A DNA stretch of 64,000 nucleotides from Bacillota bacterium (GCA_030706015.1 JAUZPI010000015.1:1-64000), one strand, 5' to 3'; counted from the first letter of the stretch, positions 1 to 8,567 are shown. Numbers and translations are program-made. The notes: generated by a model from the letters alone, not told the origin.

Positions 1-190
1 ACTTTCCAAATATCTTCTTGTTTTTATTTAGAATTTGATTTTTAAAAAATGCTAATTCATTTTTTAAATCCTCAATTTCCTTATTTTTAGAAGCTATCTC
101 TCTGTCTTTCTCTTCAATATCCTTTTCCATTTTCTCAATTAGAGAAGATGTTTTGTTATCCAATTGTTCTTCGAAATTTAAGACATCCAT
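1..190 (-). CDS. tnpC: IS66 transposase TnpC, N-terminal part only
   Basis: This is the beginning of the IS66 DDE transposase (ORF3); the rest lies before the window. The visible 63 residues start MDVLNFEEQL and run into a Glu/Lys-rich coiled coil (DIEEKDREIASKNKEIEDL) ending near KNKKIFGK, the usual N-terminal coiled coil followed by the FGxxSE motif of this family. It lies 86 bp downstream of tnpB. It is partial because of the window edge; no internal break is visible. Confidence 0.8.
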   Translation of the reverse strand, partial: MDVLNFEEQLDNKTSSLIEKMEKDIEEKDREIASKNKEIEDLKNELAFFKNQILNKNKKIFGK

Positions 191-276
191 TATAATTACC
201 TCTATTCAAATTGCTACTTATATAATACCATAAAACCCTTGAAACTCCAATGCTTTCAAGGGTTTTAGTTATCGCT

Positions 277-627
277 TTAATAATAATTTTTTTCACCAAT
301 AGGTTTGAATTTCGAGGTAGTTCTTACTTCATATCCTTTTAGTAGCCAACGAAATTCTTCTAGATTAATCCGCAAGGCTTCCGCCTTATTCGTTGGCCAC
401 TTGAATCTGCTTTTTTCTAATCTATAATAATATAACCAAAATCCTTCATCAAAATGTAGAATCTTAAGCTTGTTCATTTGCTTATTACAAAATACAAATA
501 AAGCCTTTTCAAAAGGATCAAGTTTAAATTCTGTTTTAACAATAAGAGATAAACCATCAATATTTCTTCTTAAATCAGTAGCGCCGCAAGCTAAGTATAC
601 TTTGTTAACCTTATCTATATTTATCAT
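277..627 (-). CDS. tnpB: IS66 accessory protein TnpB (IS66 Orf2-like)
   Basis: This 116-residue protein has the length and signature of IS66 Orf2: YLACGATDLRRNIDGL near residues 11-26, then a FVFCNKQMNKLKILHFDEGFWLYYYRLEK core. The family is needed for IS66 transposition, but its biochemical role is not established. The start overlaps the tnpA stop by 4 nt (ATGA), so translation is probably coupled. No frameshift or stop is seen. Confidence 0.92.
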   Translation of the reverse strand: MINIDKVNKVYLACGATDLRRNIDGLSLIVKTEFKLDPFEKALFVFCNKQMNKLKILHFDEGFWLYYYRLEKSRFKWPTNKAEALRINLEEFRWLLKGYEVRTTSKFKPIGEKNYY

Positions 628-935
628 AATTGCGATAGCTCTTTTACCAAGGTTAATAAGGTGATTTTATCTTGAACTGGAATAAATATTTTAAGCTTTC
701 CGATTTCAACTTTTATATTTGTTTCAGCTATTTTAGAAAGACTAGCAGCTTCTACTTTAGGCACCTCAAGTAAATGAAAACATGTATTATTATTTTTTTT
801 AAGTTTCTTTCTTCTATGAAATAACTGGTGCTGACTAATATTATTACTTCTGCAAAAGTCTATTATCTTGCCTTCATGCTTTTCAAATTTCTCTATACTT
901 TCAGCCCAATTTATATTGTTGTTTCCCTTGCCCAT
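624..935 (-). CDS. tnpA: IS66 accessory protein TnpA (helix-turn-helix)
   Basis: This 103-residue first ORF of the IS66 element has a short helix-turn-helix region near residues 10-45 (WAESIEKFEKHEGKIIDFCRSNNIS), followed by the basic stretch HRRKKLKKNNN, as in IS66 TnpA/Orf1. It probably binds DNA at the element ends. It overlaps tnpB by 4 nt and is the promoter-proximal gene of the element. Confidence 0.85.
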   Translation of the reverse strand: MGKGNNNINWAESIEKFEKHEGKIIDFCRSNNISQHQLFHRRKKLKKNNNTCFHLLEVPKVEAASLSKIAETNIKVEIGKLKIFIPVQDKITLLTLVKELSQL

Positions 936-1020
936 TAGCAGGTACCCCCTTAATATTTGATACCTGTTATTTTAGCTTAAGTCCCTAATCAATACTAGGC
1001 GTTAATTTTTTTACGCTTAC

Positions 1021-1385
1021 CTAAAAGGAACCTTCAATAACCTTTATATATAAAAGAATCCTATTTGTTATACTGATTCTCTAGTGCTCTCTATTCTCTT
1101 TGCAATTCCTACCTTAACCTCTAGACTATACAGGACTATCGCACTAAAAAATTAGTGTGGCAGCTTTGGGGTCTGCAAAAAATCCCCTATTGGGGACTAT
1201 GTTTAAAAGGGCATACATTCATCGTCATCTACAAATTATGCATGTTCCTCTTCTTTTCTTCACCTCCACAGTAAAAATCAGTATTACATACCATAATCAG
1301 CATCTCCCCCTCTATCCTGTTCCTTCTAGTCATGTATAATAAAGTGGGTAAACTTAAATACATCCATGCATTAAAATCCAGAGAA
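1021..1385. other. gene-free gap between IS66 and the polyketide cluster
   Basis: I see no credible gene. Open frames are short and lack ribosome binding sites. The only structure I can support is the terminator at about 1177-1197. Confidence 0.5.
1177..1197 (-). terminator. terminator of the polyketide operon
   Basis: On the minus strand the short stem TCCCC-AATA-GGGGA is followed directly by six T residues. It lies about 190 bp beyond the thioesterase stop and is the first intrinsic-terminator-like signal downstream of the 17-gene cluster. The stem is short, so efficiency is uncertain. Confidence 0.5.
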
Positions 1386-2096
1386 CTACTTGCTTTGATA
1401 ATACTGGCTTAGACATTCTTTTAAATAATTTGTAAGTTCCTTAACGGAACTGTTTAAGAACAAATGACCTCCATCAAAACATCTAATATCAAAAGACTTA
1501 CCCGTATGTATCTTCCATGATAGGAATTCATCAATACTTATTGAACTATCCTCTCTACCATATAGCACTGTAATATCACTATTTAGCTTGCAACTTTCTT
1601 TCTTGAATTTATACTTGTCTAATATCTTACAATCTGCTCTTAATCTAGAACCAAATATATTGAACAATTCTTCATCTTCAAATATTTCAGGTGCTGTTCC
1701 TAAAGCTATCATTCCTCTTTTAAATTCTTCATTAGAAAGTCCATATAACTTTAACTTATTATTCTGTGGCGCCTCTTTTCCTGATGCAAATAATTGAACC
1801 GGGGGATTATTACCATAATGTTGAATCTTTCTTGCAAGTTCAAAAGCAATATATGCTCCCATGCTGTGTCCAAAAAAAGCATATGGTGTGCTATATATCT
1901 TATCTTTAATGATTAAGTATATATCATCTACAGCTTCCTCTATTGAATCATAAAAAGGTTCATCATTTCTGTCACCTCTTCCACGTAGCTCAATCGGAAT
2001 TAAATCGATATCTTCTCCTAGTGCCTTATTCCATCTTATATAATTACGGGCACTGCCTCCTGCATACGGAAAACAAAATAATTTTATTTTACCCAT
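1386..2096 (-). CDS. type II (external) thioesterase of the polyketide cluster
   Basis: This alpha/beta hydrolase of the GrsT/RifR type removes aberrant acyl groups from carrier proteins. It begins KIKLFCFPYAGGSA, the family's hallmark. It has LIPIELRGRGDR, the nucleophile motif GHSMGAYIAFELAR (Ser), an Asp in YGREDSSIS and the catalytic His in GGHLFL. At about 236 residues it is of normal size. I chose the ATG at 2096 because homologues start there; upstream TTG and GTG codons in frame have no better ribosome binding site. It is the last gene of the cluster, separated from the amidohydrolase gene by 286 bp with a hairpin, so it may have its own transcript. Its job here is probably proofreading of the two ACPs. 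Confidence 0.85.
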   Translation of the reverse strand: MGKIKLFCFPYAGGSARNYIRWNKALGEDIDLIPIELRGRGDRNDEPFYDSIEEAVDDIYLIIKDKIYSTPYAFFGHSMGAYIAFELARKIQHYGNNPPVQLFASGKEAPQNNKLKLYGLSNEEFKRGMIALGTAPEIFEDEELFNIFGSRLRADCKILDKYKFKKESCKLNSDITVLYGREDSSISIDEFLSWKIHTGKSFDIRCFDGGHLFLNSSVKELTNYLKECLSQYYQSK

Positions 2097-2220
2097 CTTA
2101 TTCACACACCTTTCACTCAATTATAGCTAACTGCTCATCCTATGAATCTCTATTATAAATCAATACTATACTAATAATTTAACTAATTACGTTAAGTAAC
2201 CTAGTATGATTTACAAATAG

Positions 2221-2295
2221 AAAAACTCTAACATAATATATTAATCTCCCATTGAAAACTGTGAAATAATCAATGAGGTAATATATATGTTAGAG
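2221..2295 (-). terminator. long hairpin with T-run between amidohydrolase and thioesterase genes
   Basis: An imperfect inverted repeat has outer arms CTCTAACAT and ATGTTAGAG at 2226-2295 and inner pairing between CAATGAG and CTCCCATTG. On the minus strand it is followed by TTTTTC. It fits a terminator for the upstream part of the cluster, or an attenuator before the thioesterase gene. Confidence 0.55.
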
Positions 2296-2382
2296 CGCTC
2301 CAAACAAGATATTACCACGAAAAACAATGTAAAATTTAAACTAGCACACTACTCCAACGTAGTATCAATGTACCAACAAGTG

Positions 2383-3279
2383 CTATAAAATACCTTGTAC
2401 ACTACTACCCAAAATCATTTTCTTTTCCTCATTTGAAATGTTAATTCTATCTATTGCATCAACCATTCTTTGAATATTATCCACGGCAGGGAAATCGGAT
2501 CCAAAGAGTATCTTATCAGCACCGAAAGTTTTGATTGCAAATTCTAACACTCCTAAATCATCTGTACAGGTATCAAAATACACATTTTTTAGTGTCTTAT
2601 GAATATTATTTGAATCTATATCTAATTTAAATGCATTCCCTAGGGTAATTATCCTTGGAAGCAAATAAGCAAATGCTCCCCCAGTATGTGAAAATACAAG
2701 TTTTACATTATTAAATCTATTTAGAACACCTGATAAAACAAGACGAGTAAGACATACAGTTGTATCAAATACAAATCCAAGCATTGGCATCAGTCGATAG
2801 TCTTTTAATCTATCACTCCCAATAGGGTTTGAAGTAACCGGATGAATGAAAATGGGTTTATTAAGCTCACTAGCTTTTTCAAATAAAGGCCAAAATTTTT
2901 CATCGTCTAAATACAAACCATCGTAGCTTGATGCTAAAGAAAAGCCACATAACCCAAGTTCATTTATTGCTCGTTCCATCTCCATTAGGTAATACTTACT
3001 TTCTACTAGAGGGTAAATTGCTGCAGTAGCATATACATTATATCTACTGCTAATCTTTGCTACCTCATCATTAAAACTTATAATTTTTTCTGGTATAGTA
3101 TCAATTGTAAACTTATTCATAATAGCTTCTAATGGATATGTTAATATTTCCTTGTGGTCGTCACTAACCTGGAACTTTTTTACTTCACGCATTTCAAAAT
3201 CATACCACTCATGACTATAGAATGGAGATGACTTTGCATATTCCTCTGTCATAAAGTGGCAATGGGAATCAATTATCAT
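2383..3279 (-). CDS. amidohydrolase-2 family protein, possible polyketide-acid decarboxylase
   Basis: This 298-residue TIM-barrel metal-dependent protein is of PF04909, the family of ACMSD and 6-methylsalicylate and gamma-resorcylate decarboxylases. Ligands are visible in order: HxH in MIIDSHCHF, His in PIFIHPV (about 160), His in LVFSHTGG (about 218) and Asp in ILFGSDFPA (about 264). It starts on ATG after GGAAGGG. In a cluster for aromatic polyketides, the likely role is loss of CO2 from an aromatic carboxylic acid intermediate or hydrolysis of a lactone. That is inference from family and context; the substrate is unknown. Confidence 0.75.
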   Translation of the reverse strand: MIIDSHCHFMTEEYAKSSPFYSHEWYDFEMREVKKFQVSDDHKEILTYPLEAIMNKFTIDTIPEKIISFNDEVAKISSRYNVYATAAIYPLVESKYYLMEMERAINELGLCGFSLASSYDGLYLDDEKFWPLFEKASELNKPIFIHPVTSNPIGSDRLKDYRLMPMLGFVFDTTVCLTRLVLSGVLNRFNNVKLVFSHTGGAFAYLLPRIITLGNAFKLDIDSNNIHKTLKNVYFDTCTDDLGVLEFAIKTFGADKILFGSDFPAVDNIQRMVDAIDRINISNEEKKMILGSSVQGIL

Positions 3280-3375
3280 GTTTTAACCCTTCCTTTCTTA
3301 TTGTTATGACTCTATAAATTTATAGAAATTAAACCATTTTAAATTGCACTCCTGTTCAAAAAACAATTAATTATT

Positions 3376-3759
3376 TTATTCTGAGATTACTATTGTTAAA
3401 ACCTCATCATCCCATATGCTATAAGTACAATGTATCTTTTTTGATAACGATTCATTAAAACATTCTAATGCTTTTCCCTGTAGACTTACAACTGTATCGT
3501 TATCCTTGTCTTCATATATAGCTATTTCATTCCATTCAACTTTCTTAAATCCTGTTCCTAATAATTTTGACACAGCCTCTTTCATAGAAAAATTTCTTGC
3601 TAAATAAATCTCACTCGATAATTTATTTAAACATAATTTTTGTTCCTCATATGTATATAGTCTATCTAGGAAGTACTTATCTAACTTTCGAAACAATTTA
3701 TCTATCCTTGAGATTGATTCCGTATCAATTCCTAAATGAACTATTTTCTTGGATTCCAT
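3376..3759 (-). CDS. holo-ACP synthase (AcpS-type phosphopantetheinyl transferase)
   Basis: AcpS transfers 4'-phosphopantetheine from CoA to the Ser of an ACP. This 127-residue protein has the N-terminal motif LGIDTESISRI, with the Mg-binding Asp, and ARNFSMKEAVSKLLGTG, with the metal-binding Glu of the KEA motif. The C-terminal segment, normally SxSHxxxxA, is YSIWDDEVL here and lacks the usual His. The gene overlaps the KAS III gene by 19 nt. It is the more canonical of two AcpS-like proteins in the cluster and the better candidate for activating both cluster ACPs. Confidence 0.82.
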   Translation of the reverse strand: MESKKIVHLGIDTESISRIDKLFRKLDKYFLDRLYTYEEQKLCLNKLSSEIYLARNFSMKEAVSKLLGTGFKKVEWNEIAIYEDKDNDTVVSLQGKALECFNESLSKKIHCTYSIWDDEVLTIVISE

Positions 3760-4736
3760 TTAATTATATTAGCCCCCCATGTCAGCCCAGCTCCAAAACC
3801 TGTAAAAATTATAGTATCTCCCTTTTTTATCTTACCATTTTCTAAAGCTTCACAAAGAGTTAGAGGTATAGATGCAGCTGCTATATTTCCATACTTTGAC
3901 AAGACTGTAAACACCTTATCTTCTGATAACTCAAGCATATTACTTATTTCAGCAAGAATTTTCACATTCGCTTGGTGGGCTATAATTAGATCTACATCTT
4001 CAAAACTTACATTATATAATTCTGATATTTCCCTTATAACGTCTACTCCAGCTTGTACAGCTATTACAAATAACTCATGTCCTTTCATTTTTAAAAATGA
4101 ATCCGTATTCATTTTTGATCCTAGTTTACCATTACCAACAGCCTCTCTTGAGTTAGGCAAATATAAAACATCACTAAAACTTCCATCACAATGTAATTTT
4201 GAACCTAGTATACCTGGTTCCTCGGATCTCTCCACTACAACTGCTCCAGCACCATCACCAAACAAAATGCAAGTATTGCGATCTGTCCAATCTACAATAT
4301 GAGAAAGCTTTTCCGCTGCAACTACAAGCACACTTTCATAAGTTCCAGATTTAATAAACGCATCAGCAGTTGATAATCCTACTATAAATCCTGAACAGGC
4401 AGCAAGTACATCAAAGGCCGCAGCATTTTTAGCATTTAAGCTTCCTTGAATTCTTGATGCAACTGATGGTACATTACTTCCTGCTTCTGACGTTACAAGT
4501 ATTATCATGTCCAACTGTTCTGGTTTTAAATCAGCAACTTCCAGTGCCTTTTTTGATGCCTCAACAGCCATAGTAACTATAGTCTCATCTTCCTCGGCTA
4601 TATGGCGTTGTTTTATTCCTGTTCGACCTGATATCCACTTATCTGATGTATCTACAAACTTACTAATGCTGTCATTGGTAAGTACCTGCCTCGGAACATA
4701 TTTTCCCCATCCAGTTATGGTACTGTTGTAATTCAT
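3741..4736 (-). CDS. beta-ketoacyl-ACP synthase III (KAS III/FabH-like) priming enzyme
   Basis: FabH-type condensing enzymes start chains by joining an acyl-CoA to malonyl-ACP. This 331-residue protein keeps the complete triad: Cys114 in DVLAACSGF, His254 in IIAHQANVKI and Asn284 in KYGNIAAASIP. It also has GRTGIKQRH near residue 37 and a C-terminal GFGAGLTWGA. The start ATG follows GGGAGGAGAAGGCAA. Being inside a type II polyketide cluster, it likely loads the starter unit or transfers a finished acyl chain rather than serving fatty acid synthesis. The starter cannot be predicted. Confidence 0.9.
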   Translation of the reverse strand: MNYNSTITGWGKYVPRQVLTNDSISKFVDTSDKWISGRTGIKQRHIAEEDETIVTMAVEASKKALEVADLKPEQLDMIILVTSEAGSNVPSVASRIQGSLNAKNAAAFDVLAACSGFIVGLSTADAFIKSGTYESVLVVAAEKLSHIVDWTDRNTCILFGDGAGAVVVERSEEPGILGSKLHCDGSFSDVLYLPNSREAVGNGKLGSKMNTDSFLKMKGHELFVIAVQAGVDVIREISELYNVSFEDVDLIIAHQANVKILAEISNMLELSEDKVFTVLSKYGNIAAASIPLTLCEALENGKIKKGDTIIFTGFGAGLTWGANIIKWNPRK

Positions 4737-4756
4737 TTGCCTTCTCCTCCCTCACA

Positions 4757-5056
4757 TTATTCCTCGGAATGCTCTATTTGCTTATCTTTAGTAATCAGAT
4801 TTTCAACTTCAAAAACAACAATACAATTTGAATCTGGACAGGCAACATGTACTTTATTCTTATCCTTTTCCCAAGGTATCTCTGCACCACACCAAAAAGC
4901 GGTTACCAATGGATAAATTGCATGAAATGCAGTAATGCATAATCCCTCTGGACATCCTCTTCCAAATTCAAATGTATCTCCTACTTTATGCCCCGCAGGA
5001 CATCCTTTTCTAACAACCTCTTTCACTGTCACTCTAAACTTTCTATCTCCAGCCAT
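4757..5056 (-). CDS. TIGR04076 family protein (stand-alone)
   Basis: This 99-residue protein matches the TIGR04076 pattern: KFRVTVKEVVRKGCPAGHKVGDTFEF, then GLCITAFHAIYPLVTAFWCGAEIPWE, and CPDSNCIVVFEVE. Conserved Cys residues occur at about 19, 36, 41, 57, 74 and 79. The family has no established function. The same domain is fused to an ACP at 11707-12216 in this cluster, so two copies act in one pathway. The start follows GGAGGAATAAAATT. A small binding or cyclisation role is possible but not shown by the sequence. Confidence 0.8.
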   Translation of the reverse strand: MAGDRKFRVTVKEVVRKGCPAGHKVGDTFEFGRGCPEGLCITAFHAIYPLVTAFWCGAEIPWEKDKNKVHVACPDSNCIVVFEVENLITKDKQIEHSEE

Positions 5057-5105
5057 AATTTTATTCCTCCATCAATCCAATTTATAATTTATCTAATCGT
5101 CAAAC

Positions 5106-6206
5106 TTATTTATTACAAAGCATTTTATGCATCCAATCAGCCATCTCAGCCCTGCTTAGTTTAATTTTATTAAGCACTGCATGATACCCTCCATTATAAA
5201 CTTTAATCTCCTTTTGAGACTTTATTTCATTGATAATTTTGTTGATATCATGTTCTGACACAAAAATATCTCTATCGCCATGCATTATTAGTACTGGGCA
5301 TTTAATACCTTGAAGTATATTTTCTAGAGAAATACTTGAAGCTAACTCTTTTAATTCATCTTCACTATGTACATTATATATTGCTTCAACCATCTTTCTT
5401 AGAGCTATAGGTATACCATTTCTAGTCCAAGAACTTAGGTAATAAAAGGGCGAAATTGCAAAACACGCCTTAAATCTATCATCGCTAGACGCGGCACGTA
5501 GTGCCTGATATCCCCCCATGCATTGTCCTGCAACAGCTATACGTGTATCATCAACCTCTCCAGATTTTATGAGAAAGTCAACAGCTGCTTTTGGAGCTCT
5601 TTCAAAGTTATTGTCCATATAAATATGGGAAAATAGCATAGTTTCTCCCTGACCAGGCCCATCGATAATTAATACGGCAATCCCAGAATTAATAAACAGC
5701 TCATTATATGTATGATATTCTTCCTTCGTTGAATCGGCACCGTGCAATACCACAACACAAGGTGGATTATCTACACCTTCGGGTTTCCATAAGTATCCCG
5801 GAAACTTTTCCTTATCGCATAGAATCTCAACTCTTTTAAATTCACCCGTAAAATATTTTGCTGCCTTTGTATAGTTATCTATTTCACGTTTATAACTTTC
5901 AATCTTACCTTTGCTTTTTCCATAAATAATAATATGCGAAAGCCTATAGCAAATAGCTGCTAATAAGTAAGCTTCCTTCGCAGTAGTCAGCGACTCTTCG
6001 TCTTCAGCTTTTTTGGCAATTTCTTCATAATCCCCACCTAATTTCGACCACTCACTATACCAACTATCCTTATCACATACATTTTGCATAACACTTTCTA
6101 TGTCTGAATACTGTGCCCCATCAAAGATGAATCTTGGTATCATATTTCTTATAACATTCATCATCGTAGTTTCAGCAGAATAATTCAAATCAGTTTTTAA
6201 TTCCAT
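5106..6206 (-). CDS. alpha/beta hydrolase with Cys nucleophile, copy 2
   Basis: This hydrolase resembles the FrsA / 2,6-dihydroxypseudooxynicotine hydrolase group, with a helical N-terminal cap (about 1-125) and a catalytic domain. Visible signatures are VVVLHGADSTKEE (oxyanion region), IIDGPGQGE, the nucleophile elbow GQCMGGYQA with Cys229 where Ser is usual, Asp in MHGDRDIF and His in GGYHAVLNK. I chose the ATG at 6206, preceded by GGAGGAGAGTTGG; this gives 366 residues, the same length as the neighbouring paralogue. The two genes are 17 bp apart and clearly duplicated. Lyases of this fold (AntI of Photorhabdus) shorten and cyclise type II polyketides, so a similar role is plausible. Confidence 0.8.
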   Translation of the reverse strand: MELKTDLNYSAETTMMNVIRNMIPRFIFDGAQYSDIESVMQNVCDKDSWYSEWSKLGGDYEEIAKKAEDEESLTTAKEAYLLAAICYRLSHIIIYGKSKGKIESYKREIDNYTKAAKYFTGEFKRVEILCDKEKFPGYLWKPEGVDNPPCVVVLHGADSTKEEYHTYNELFINSGIAVLIIDGPGQGETMLFSHIYMDNNFERAPKAAVDFLIKSGEVDDTRIAVAGQCMGGYQALRAASSDDRFKACFAISPFYYLSSWTRNGIPIALRKMVEAIYNVHSEDELKELASSISLENILQGIKCPVLIMHGDRDIFVSEHDINKIINEIKSQKEIKVYNGGYHAVLNKIKLSRAEMADWMHKMLCNK

Positions 6207-6223
6207 CCAACTCTCCTCCATTT

Positions 6224-7324
6224 CTATAACTTGTTCTTTATCCAATCAACCATTAGAGGCCTAACCTGCGGAATGATATCGCTACAACAGTGAACACTAC
6301 CTTCATAAATTTTTATATCTTTTGGGCATACCGCCTCATTATATATTTGTTCGGCCTCTGAAGCTGGCACTAAATGATCACCTGTACTATGAACTATAAA
6401 TAGAGGACATCTTATTTTTGTTATTACGTCCTGGAGTGTAAACTCCTTAGCTTTATCTTTTAACTCTTCCAATGTATTTACTCCAAAGTCATACATACAA
6501 TTCTTTTTGAAGGCTGGTGGAATATTTTCTTTTAACCATGTATCAAGATAGTAAAATGCAGAAAGTGATGCACATGCTTTTATTCTTGGTTCATGCGCTG
6601 CTACAGCCATTGCTAAATATCCACCTAAGCACTGTCCCCAGATTGCAATTTTATCATTTTGGATCCTTGGGTGTGACTCTAAATAGTCAATCGCTGCTGA
6701 ACATGCCTCAATATAAAACGTTCTATTCATCATATGTCCTCTTAATCGAGCTTCCGCTTGACCAGGTCCATCTATAACTAAGGTAGCAAGTCCCCTTTTC
6801 CAAAAATTCTCACATATACTGTGAGTTTCTTCCTTCGTAGAATCTGCCCCATGTAATACAAGTACAACAGGTAACGTTTCGGTTTCCGAAGGTACTGTCA
6901 AATATCCCGGAAAAAACTTCTGTCCCACATTTATTTCAACCGCCTCGGCTAAGAAAGGTGATGTATTTAATGCCTTTTTGTAACATCTCACAGAACTTCC
7001 ATATGCATTTCTTTTATTTGGCGTATCCTTATAAACTATAAATTGGGCAGTACGGTAATACGTTGATGCCATATTCCAATGTTCCCCTGCAGTTACGGTA
7101 TTCCCAATATCAAATGCATTATCCGCACTTTCCTCGTAATATCTGCCTAAATCCATCCACTCTTTATACCAAGTTTCGTGATCATATGCTGTTCTGAAAA
7201 CCCTCATAACATCAGCATAGCTTGCACCATTATTTATAATTCTTGGTATAATCCACCTAAAGGCATCAAGAGGATTATCCCCTTGAGTACCTGCCATATT
7301 AACCTGATTTCGATTATTATCCAT
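6224..7324 (-). CDS. alpha/beta hydrolase with Cys nucleophile, copy 1
   Basis: This 366-residue paralogue of the next gene has the same layout: helical cap, VVLVLHGADSTKEE near 153-166, VIDGPGQAE, elbow IAIWGQCLGGYLA with Cys232, Asp in HSTGDHLVP and His in EGSVHCCSD. The Cys-Asp-His arrangement recalls dienelactone hydrolase, whereas most relatives of this subgroup have Ser. The start codon overlaps the end of the ACP gene by 8 nt, so translation is coupled to ACP synthesis. This suggests it acts on an ACP-bound or just-released polyketide. Substrate and reaction (hydrolysis, C-C cleavage or cyclisation) are not deducible. Confidence 0.8.
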   Translation of the reverse strand: MDNNRNQVNMAGTQGDNPLDAFRWIIPRIINNGASYADVMRVFRTAYDHETWYKEWMDLGRYYEESADNAFDIGNTVTAGEHWNMASTYYRTAQFIVYKDTPNKRNAYGSSVRCYKKALNTSPFLAEAVEINVGQKFFPGYLTVPSETETLPVVLVLHGADSTKEETHSICENFWKRGLATLVIDGPGQAEARLRGHMMNRTFYIEACSAAIDYLESHPRIQNDKIAIWGQCLGGYLAMAVAAHEPRIKACASLSAFYYLDTWLKENIPPAFKKNCMYDFGVNTLEELKDKAKEFTLQDVITKIRCPLFIVHSTGDHLVPASEAEQIYNEAVCPKDIKIYEGSVHCCSDIIPQVRPLMVDWIKNKL

Positions 7325-7562
7325 TTACTCTAATCCCCTCTTCAAGCAAAGTATATAAATCTCTCACTTTTCTTATATTATTAATATTGTTTTTGGGTAA
7401 TTTTATTTTAAAAGCCTTATCAAGCTCCATTAGTGCACCGACTATGTCCAGTGAATCCATATCGTAATCATACGCAAGGTCACCTTCCATATCTATCGTT
7501 TCATCCTGTATTCGTGCTCTTCTTTTAAAAATTTCTACAAACTTCTCCATTACTTCGTCCAT
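7317..7562 (-). CDS. acyl carrier protein, stand-alone
   Basis: This is an 81-residue ACP. The phosphopantetheine site is Ser37 in YDYDMDSLDIVGALMELD, followed by the helix III region KLPKNNINNIRKVRDLYTLLEEG. The chosen ATG has an excellent ribosome binding site (GGGGAGAAGCTGT); an in-frame start 14 codons earlier would place that site inside the gene. It is first after a 276-bp gap, so it may head a sub-operon with the two hydrolases. It is one of two ACPs in the cluster; which one carries the main chain is unknown. Confidence 0.9.
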   Translation of the reverse strand: MDEVMEKFVEIFKRRARIQDETIDMEGDLAYDYDMDSLDIVGALMELDKAFKIKLPKNNINNIRKVRDLYTLLEEGIRVNG

Positions 7563-7838
7563 ACAGCTTCTCCCCTCATATAATAAGTTTAGTAGTTTTT
7601 TCAAGCTATGTTTCCACTAACCAAGGTAATCTCCGCATAAGAGAATATACTAAGTGTTACATATATAAAATGTTAATCTCGTACCAATGTACCGATATAC
7701 TATTACGCTATTAACATAATGGAATTAAGATTATTCCTATTGAACACTCATTCTACTTGCAGGAATACCATCTTGTCATTTCCAACCAGCTTAAATTCCA
7801 ACCTAAATATAATTACCATTCATCTGTTTAATAGCAAA
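7563..7838. promoter_or_regulatory. internal gap of the polyketide cluster with a GTACCAATGTAC motif
   Basis: No gene is visible. At 7681-7693 is GTACCAATGTACC, nearly repeated as GTATCAATGTACC at 2362-2374 in the only other sizeable gap of the cluster. The motif is partly palindromic and lies about 120 bp upstream of the ACP start. A promoter or regulator site is possible; I could not identify convincing -35/-10 boxes. Confidence 0.3.
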
Positions 7839-8567
7839 TTAATCTTGTTTTTTTAGTTTCCATACACCTTTAAGCATTGCCTCTTCCTTCAAATATGGCG
7901 CATCAGCAGTTCCCCATATACATTCTGTGATACTATTAGCAATACCAGAAATTTGATGTGCGGGTATTGTTACAATCAGCTCTCCTGATTTAAAATCTGC
8001 AATAGTACGAGCTGAATTATCTATAAAGCTTACATGTAATTCACCTGTAGTCATTGGAATCGCAATAGCTGCTGCACATGCTGCTGCATAACTATATATT
8101 TTTGGCGGGTGACCATTCTGAAATGCGTTTAGCCCAAGAAGCCTAGCTGCCTGCTCTGCCTGACAAACAAAAGACACCAAATCAGGTACCCTCTCACACT
8201 TTTCAATAGGACACATGGAAACATATTTTGATAATGAGGTTGGAGGTTCTGGATTGTGTCTTGAAATACTCATGGAAATACATCTATTTGCATAAGCCAT
8301 TTCTATTTCAGTCCAAAATTTATGCGCGTAAGGCGGCTTATCTATTAAACCGAGAAAATAACTGCCACCCCTACATTTAGAATTCTCAGCACACACAGCC
8401 ATCTCTTTACCATAACGTGCATCCTGAATACTCTGACATACAACCTGCTCATCAACATTGTATTTATCATTGGGCAAAACATCATAATACGTTATGCCAA
8501 CTGGACTTCCGTCCATCTTAATAAGCTCCTTAAGTTTCATACAATCCTCAATAATTATGGTATTCAT
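7839..8567 (-). CDS. DUF169 family protein
   Basis: This 242-residue protein matches the DUF169 (COG2043) layout: an N-terminal segment with GSPVGITYYD, a Cys-containing core (VCQSIQDARYGKEMAVCAENSKCRGGSYFLG) and CPIEKCERVPDLVSFVCQAEQAARLLG, then YSYAAACAAAIAIP. No biochemical function is established for the family. It occurs in anaerobes, and the Cys pattern suggests metal or cofactor binding (inference). It follows the DUF362 gene with a 6-bp gap, so both probably work in one tailoring step. Its presence in a polyketide cluster is unusual. Confidence 0.75.
   Translation of the reverse strand: MNTIIIEDCMKLKELIKMDGSPVGITYYDVLPNDKYNVDEQVVCQSIQDARYGKEMAVCAENSKCRGGSYFLGLIDKPPYAHKFWTEIEMAYANRCISMSISRHNPEPPTSLSKYVSMCPIEKCERVPDLVSFVCQAEQAARLLGLNAFQNGHPPKIYSYAAACAAAIAIPMTTGELHVSFIDNSARTIADFKSGELIVTIPAHQISGIANSITECIWGTADAPYLKEEAMLKGVWKLKKQD

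Larger units (their letters stand above)
1..1020 (-). mobile_element. IS66-family insertion sequence, right part, cut by window edge
   Basis: The three genes here are in the standard IS66 order tnpA-tnpB-tnpC on the minus strand. The outer end is at about 1020, where the minus strand begins GTAAGCGTAAAAAAATTAAC, which resembles known IS66 terminal repeats starting GTAAGCG. The left end is outside the window, so target duplication cannot be checked. tnpA and tnpB are intact, so the copy may be complete. Confidence 0.85.

Noticed and set aside
1021..1385. Second small gene near the IS66 end
   Set aside because: The 60-codon frame at 1157-1339 has no ribosome binding site and low-complexity composition.
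3741..4736. Housekeeping FabH
   Set aside because: No fab genes surround it; it is embedded and overlapping within the PKS cluster, so a dedicated role is more likely.
4757..5056. Rubredoxin- or ferredoxin-like protein because of several Cys
   Set aside because: The Cys spacing does not fit those families; the whole length fits TIGR04076.
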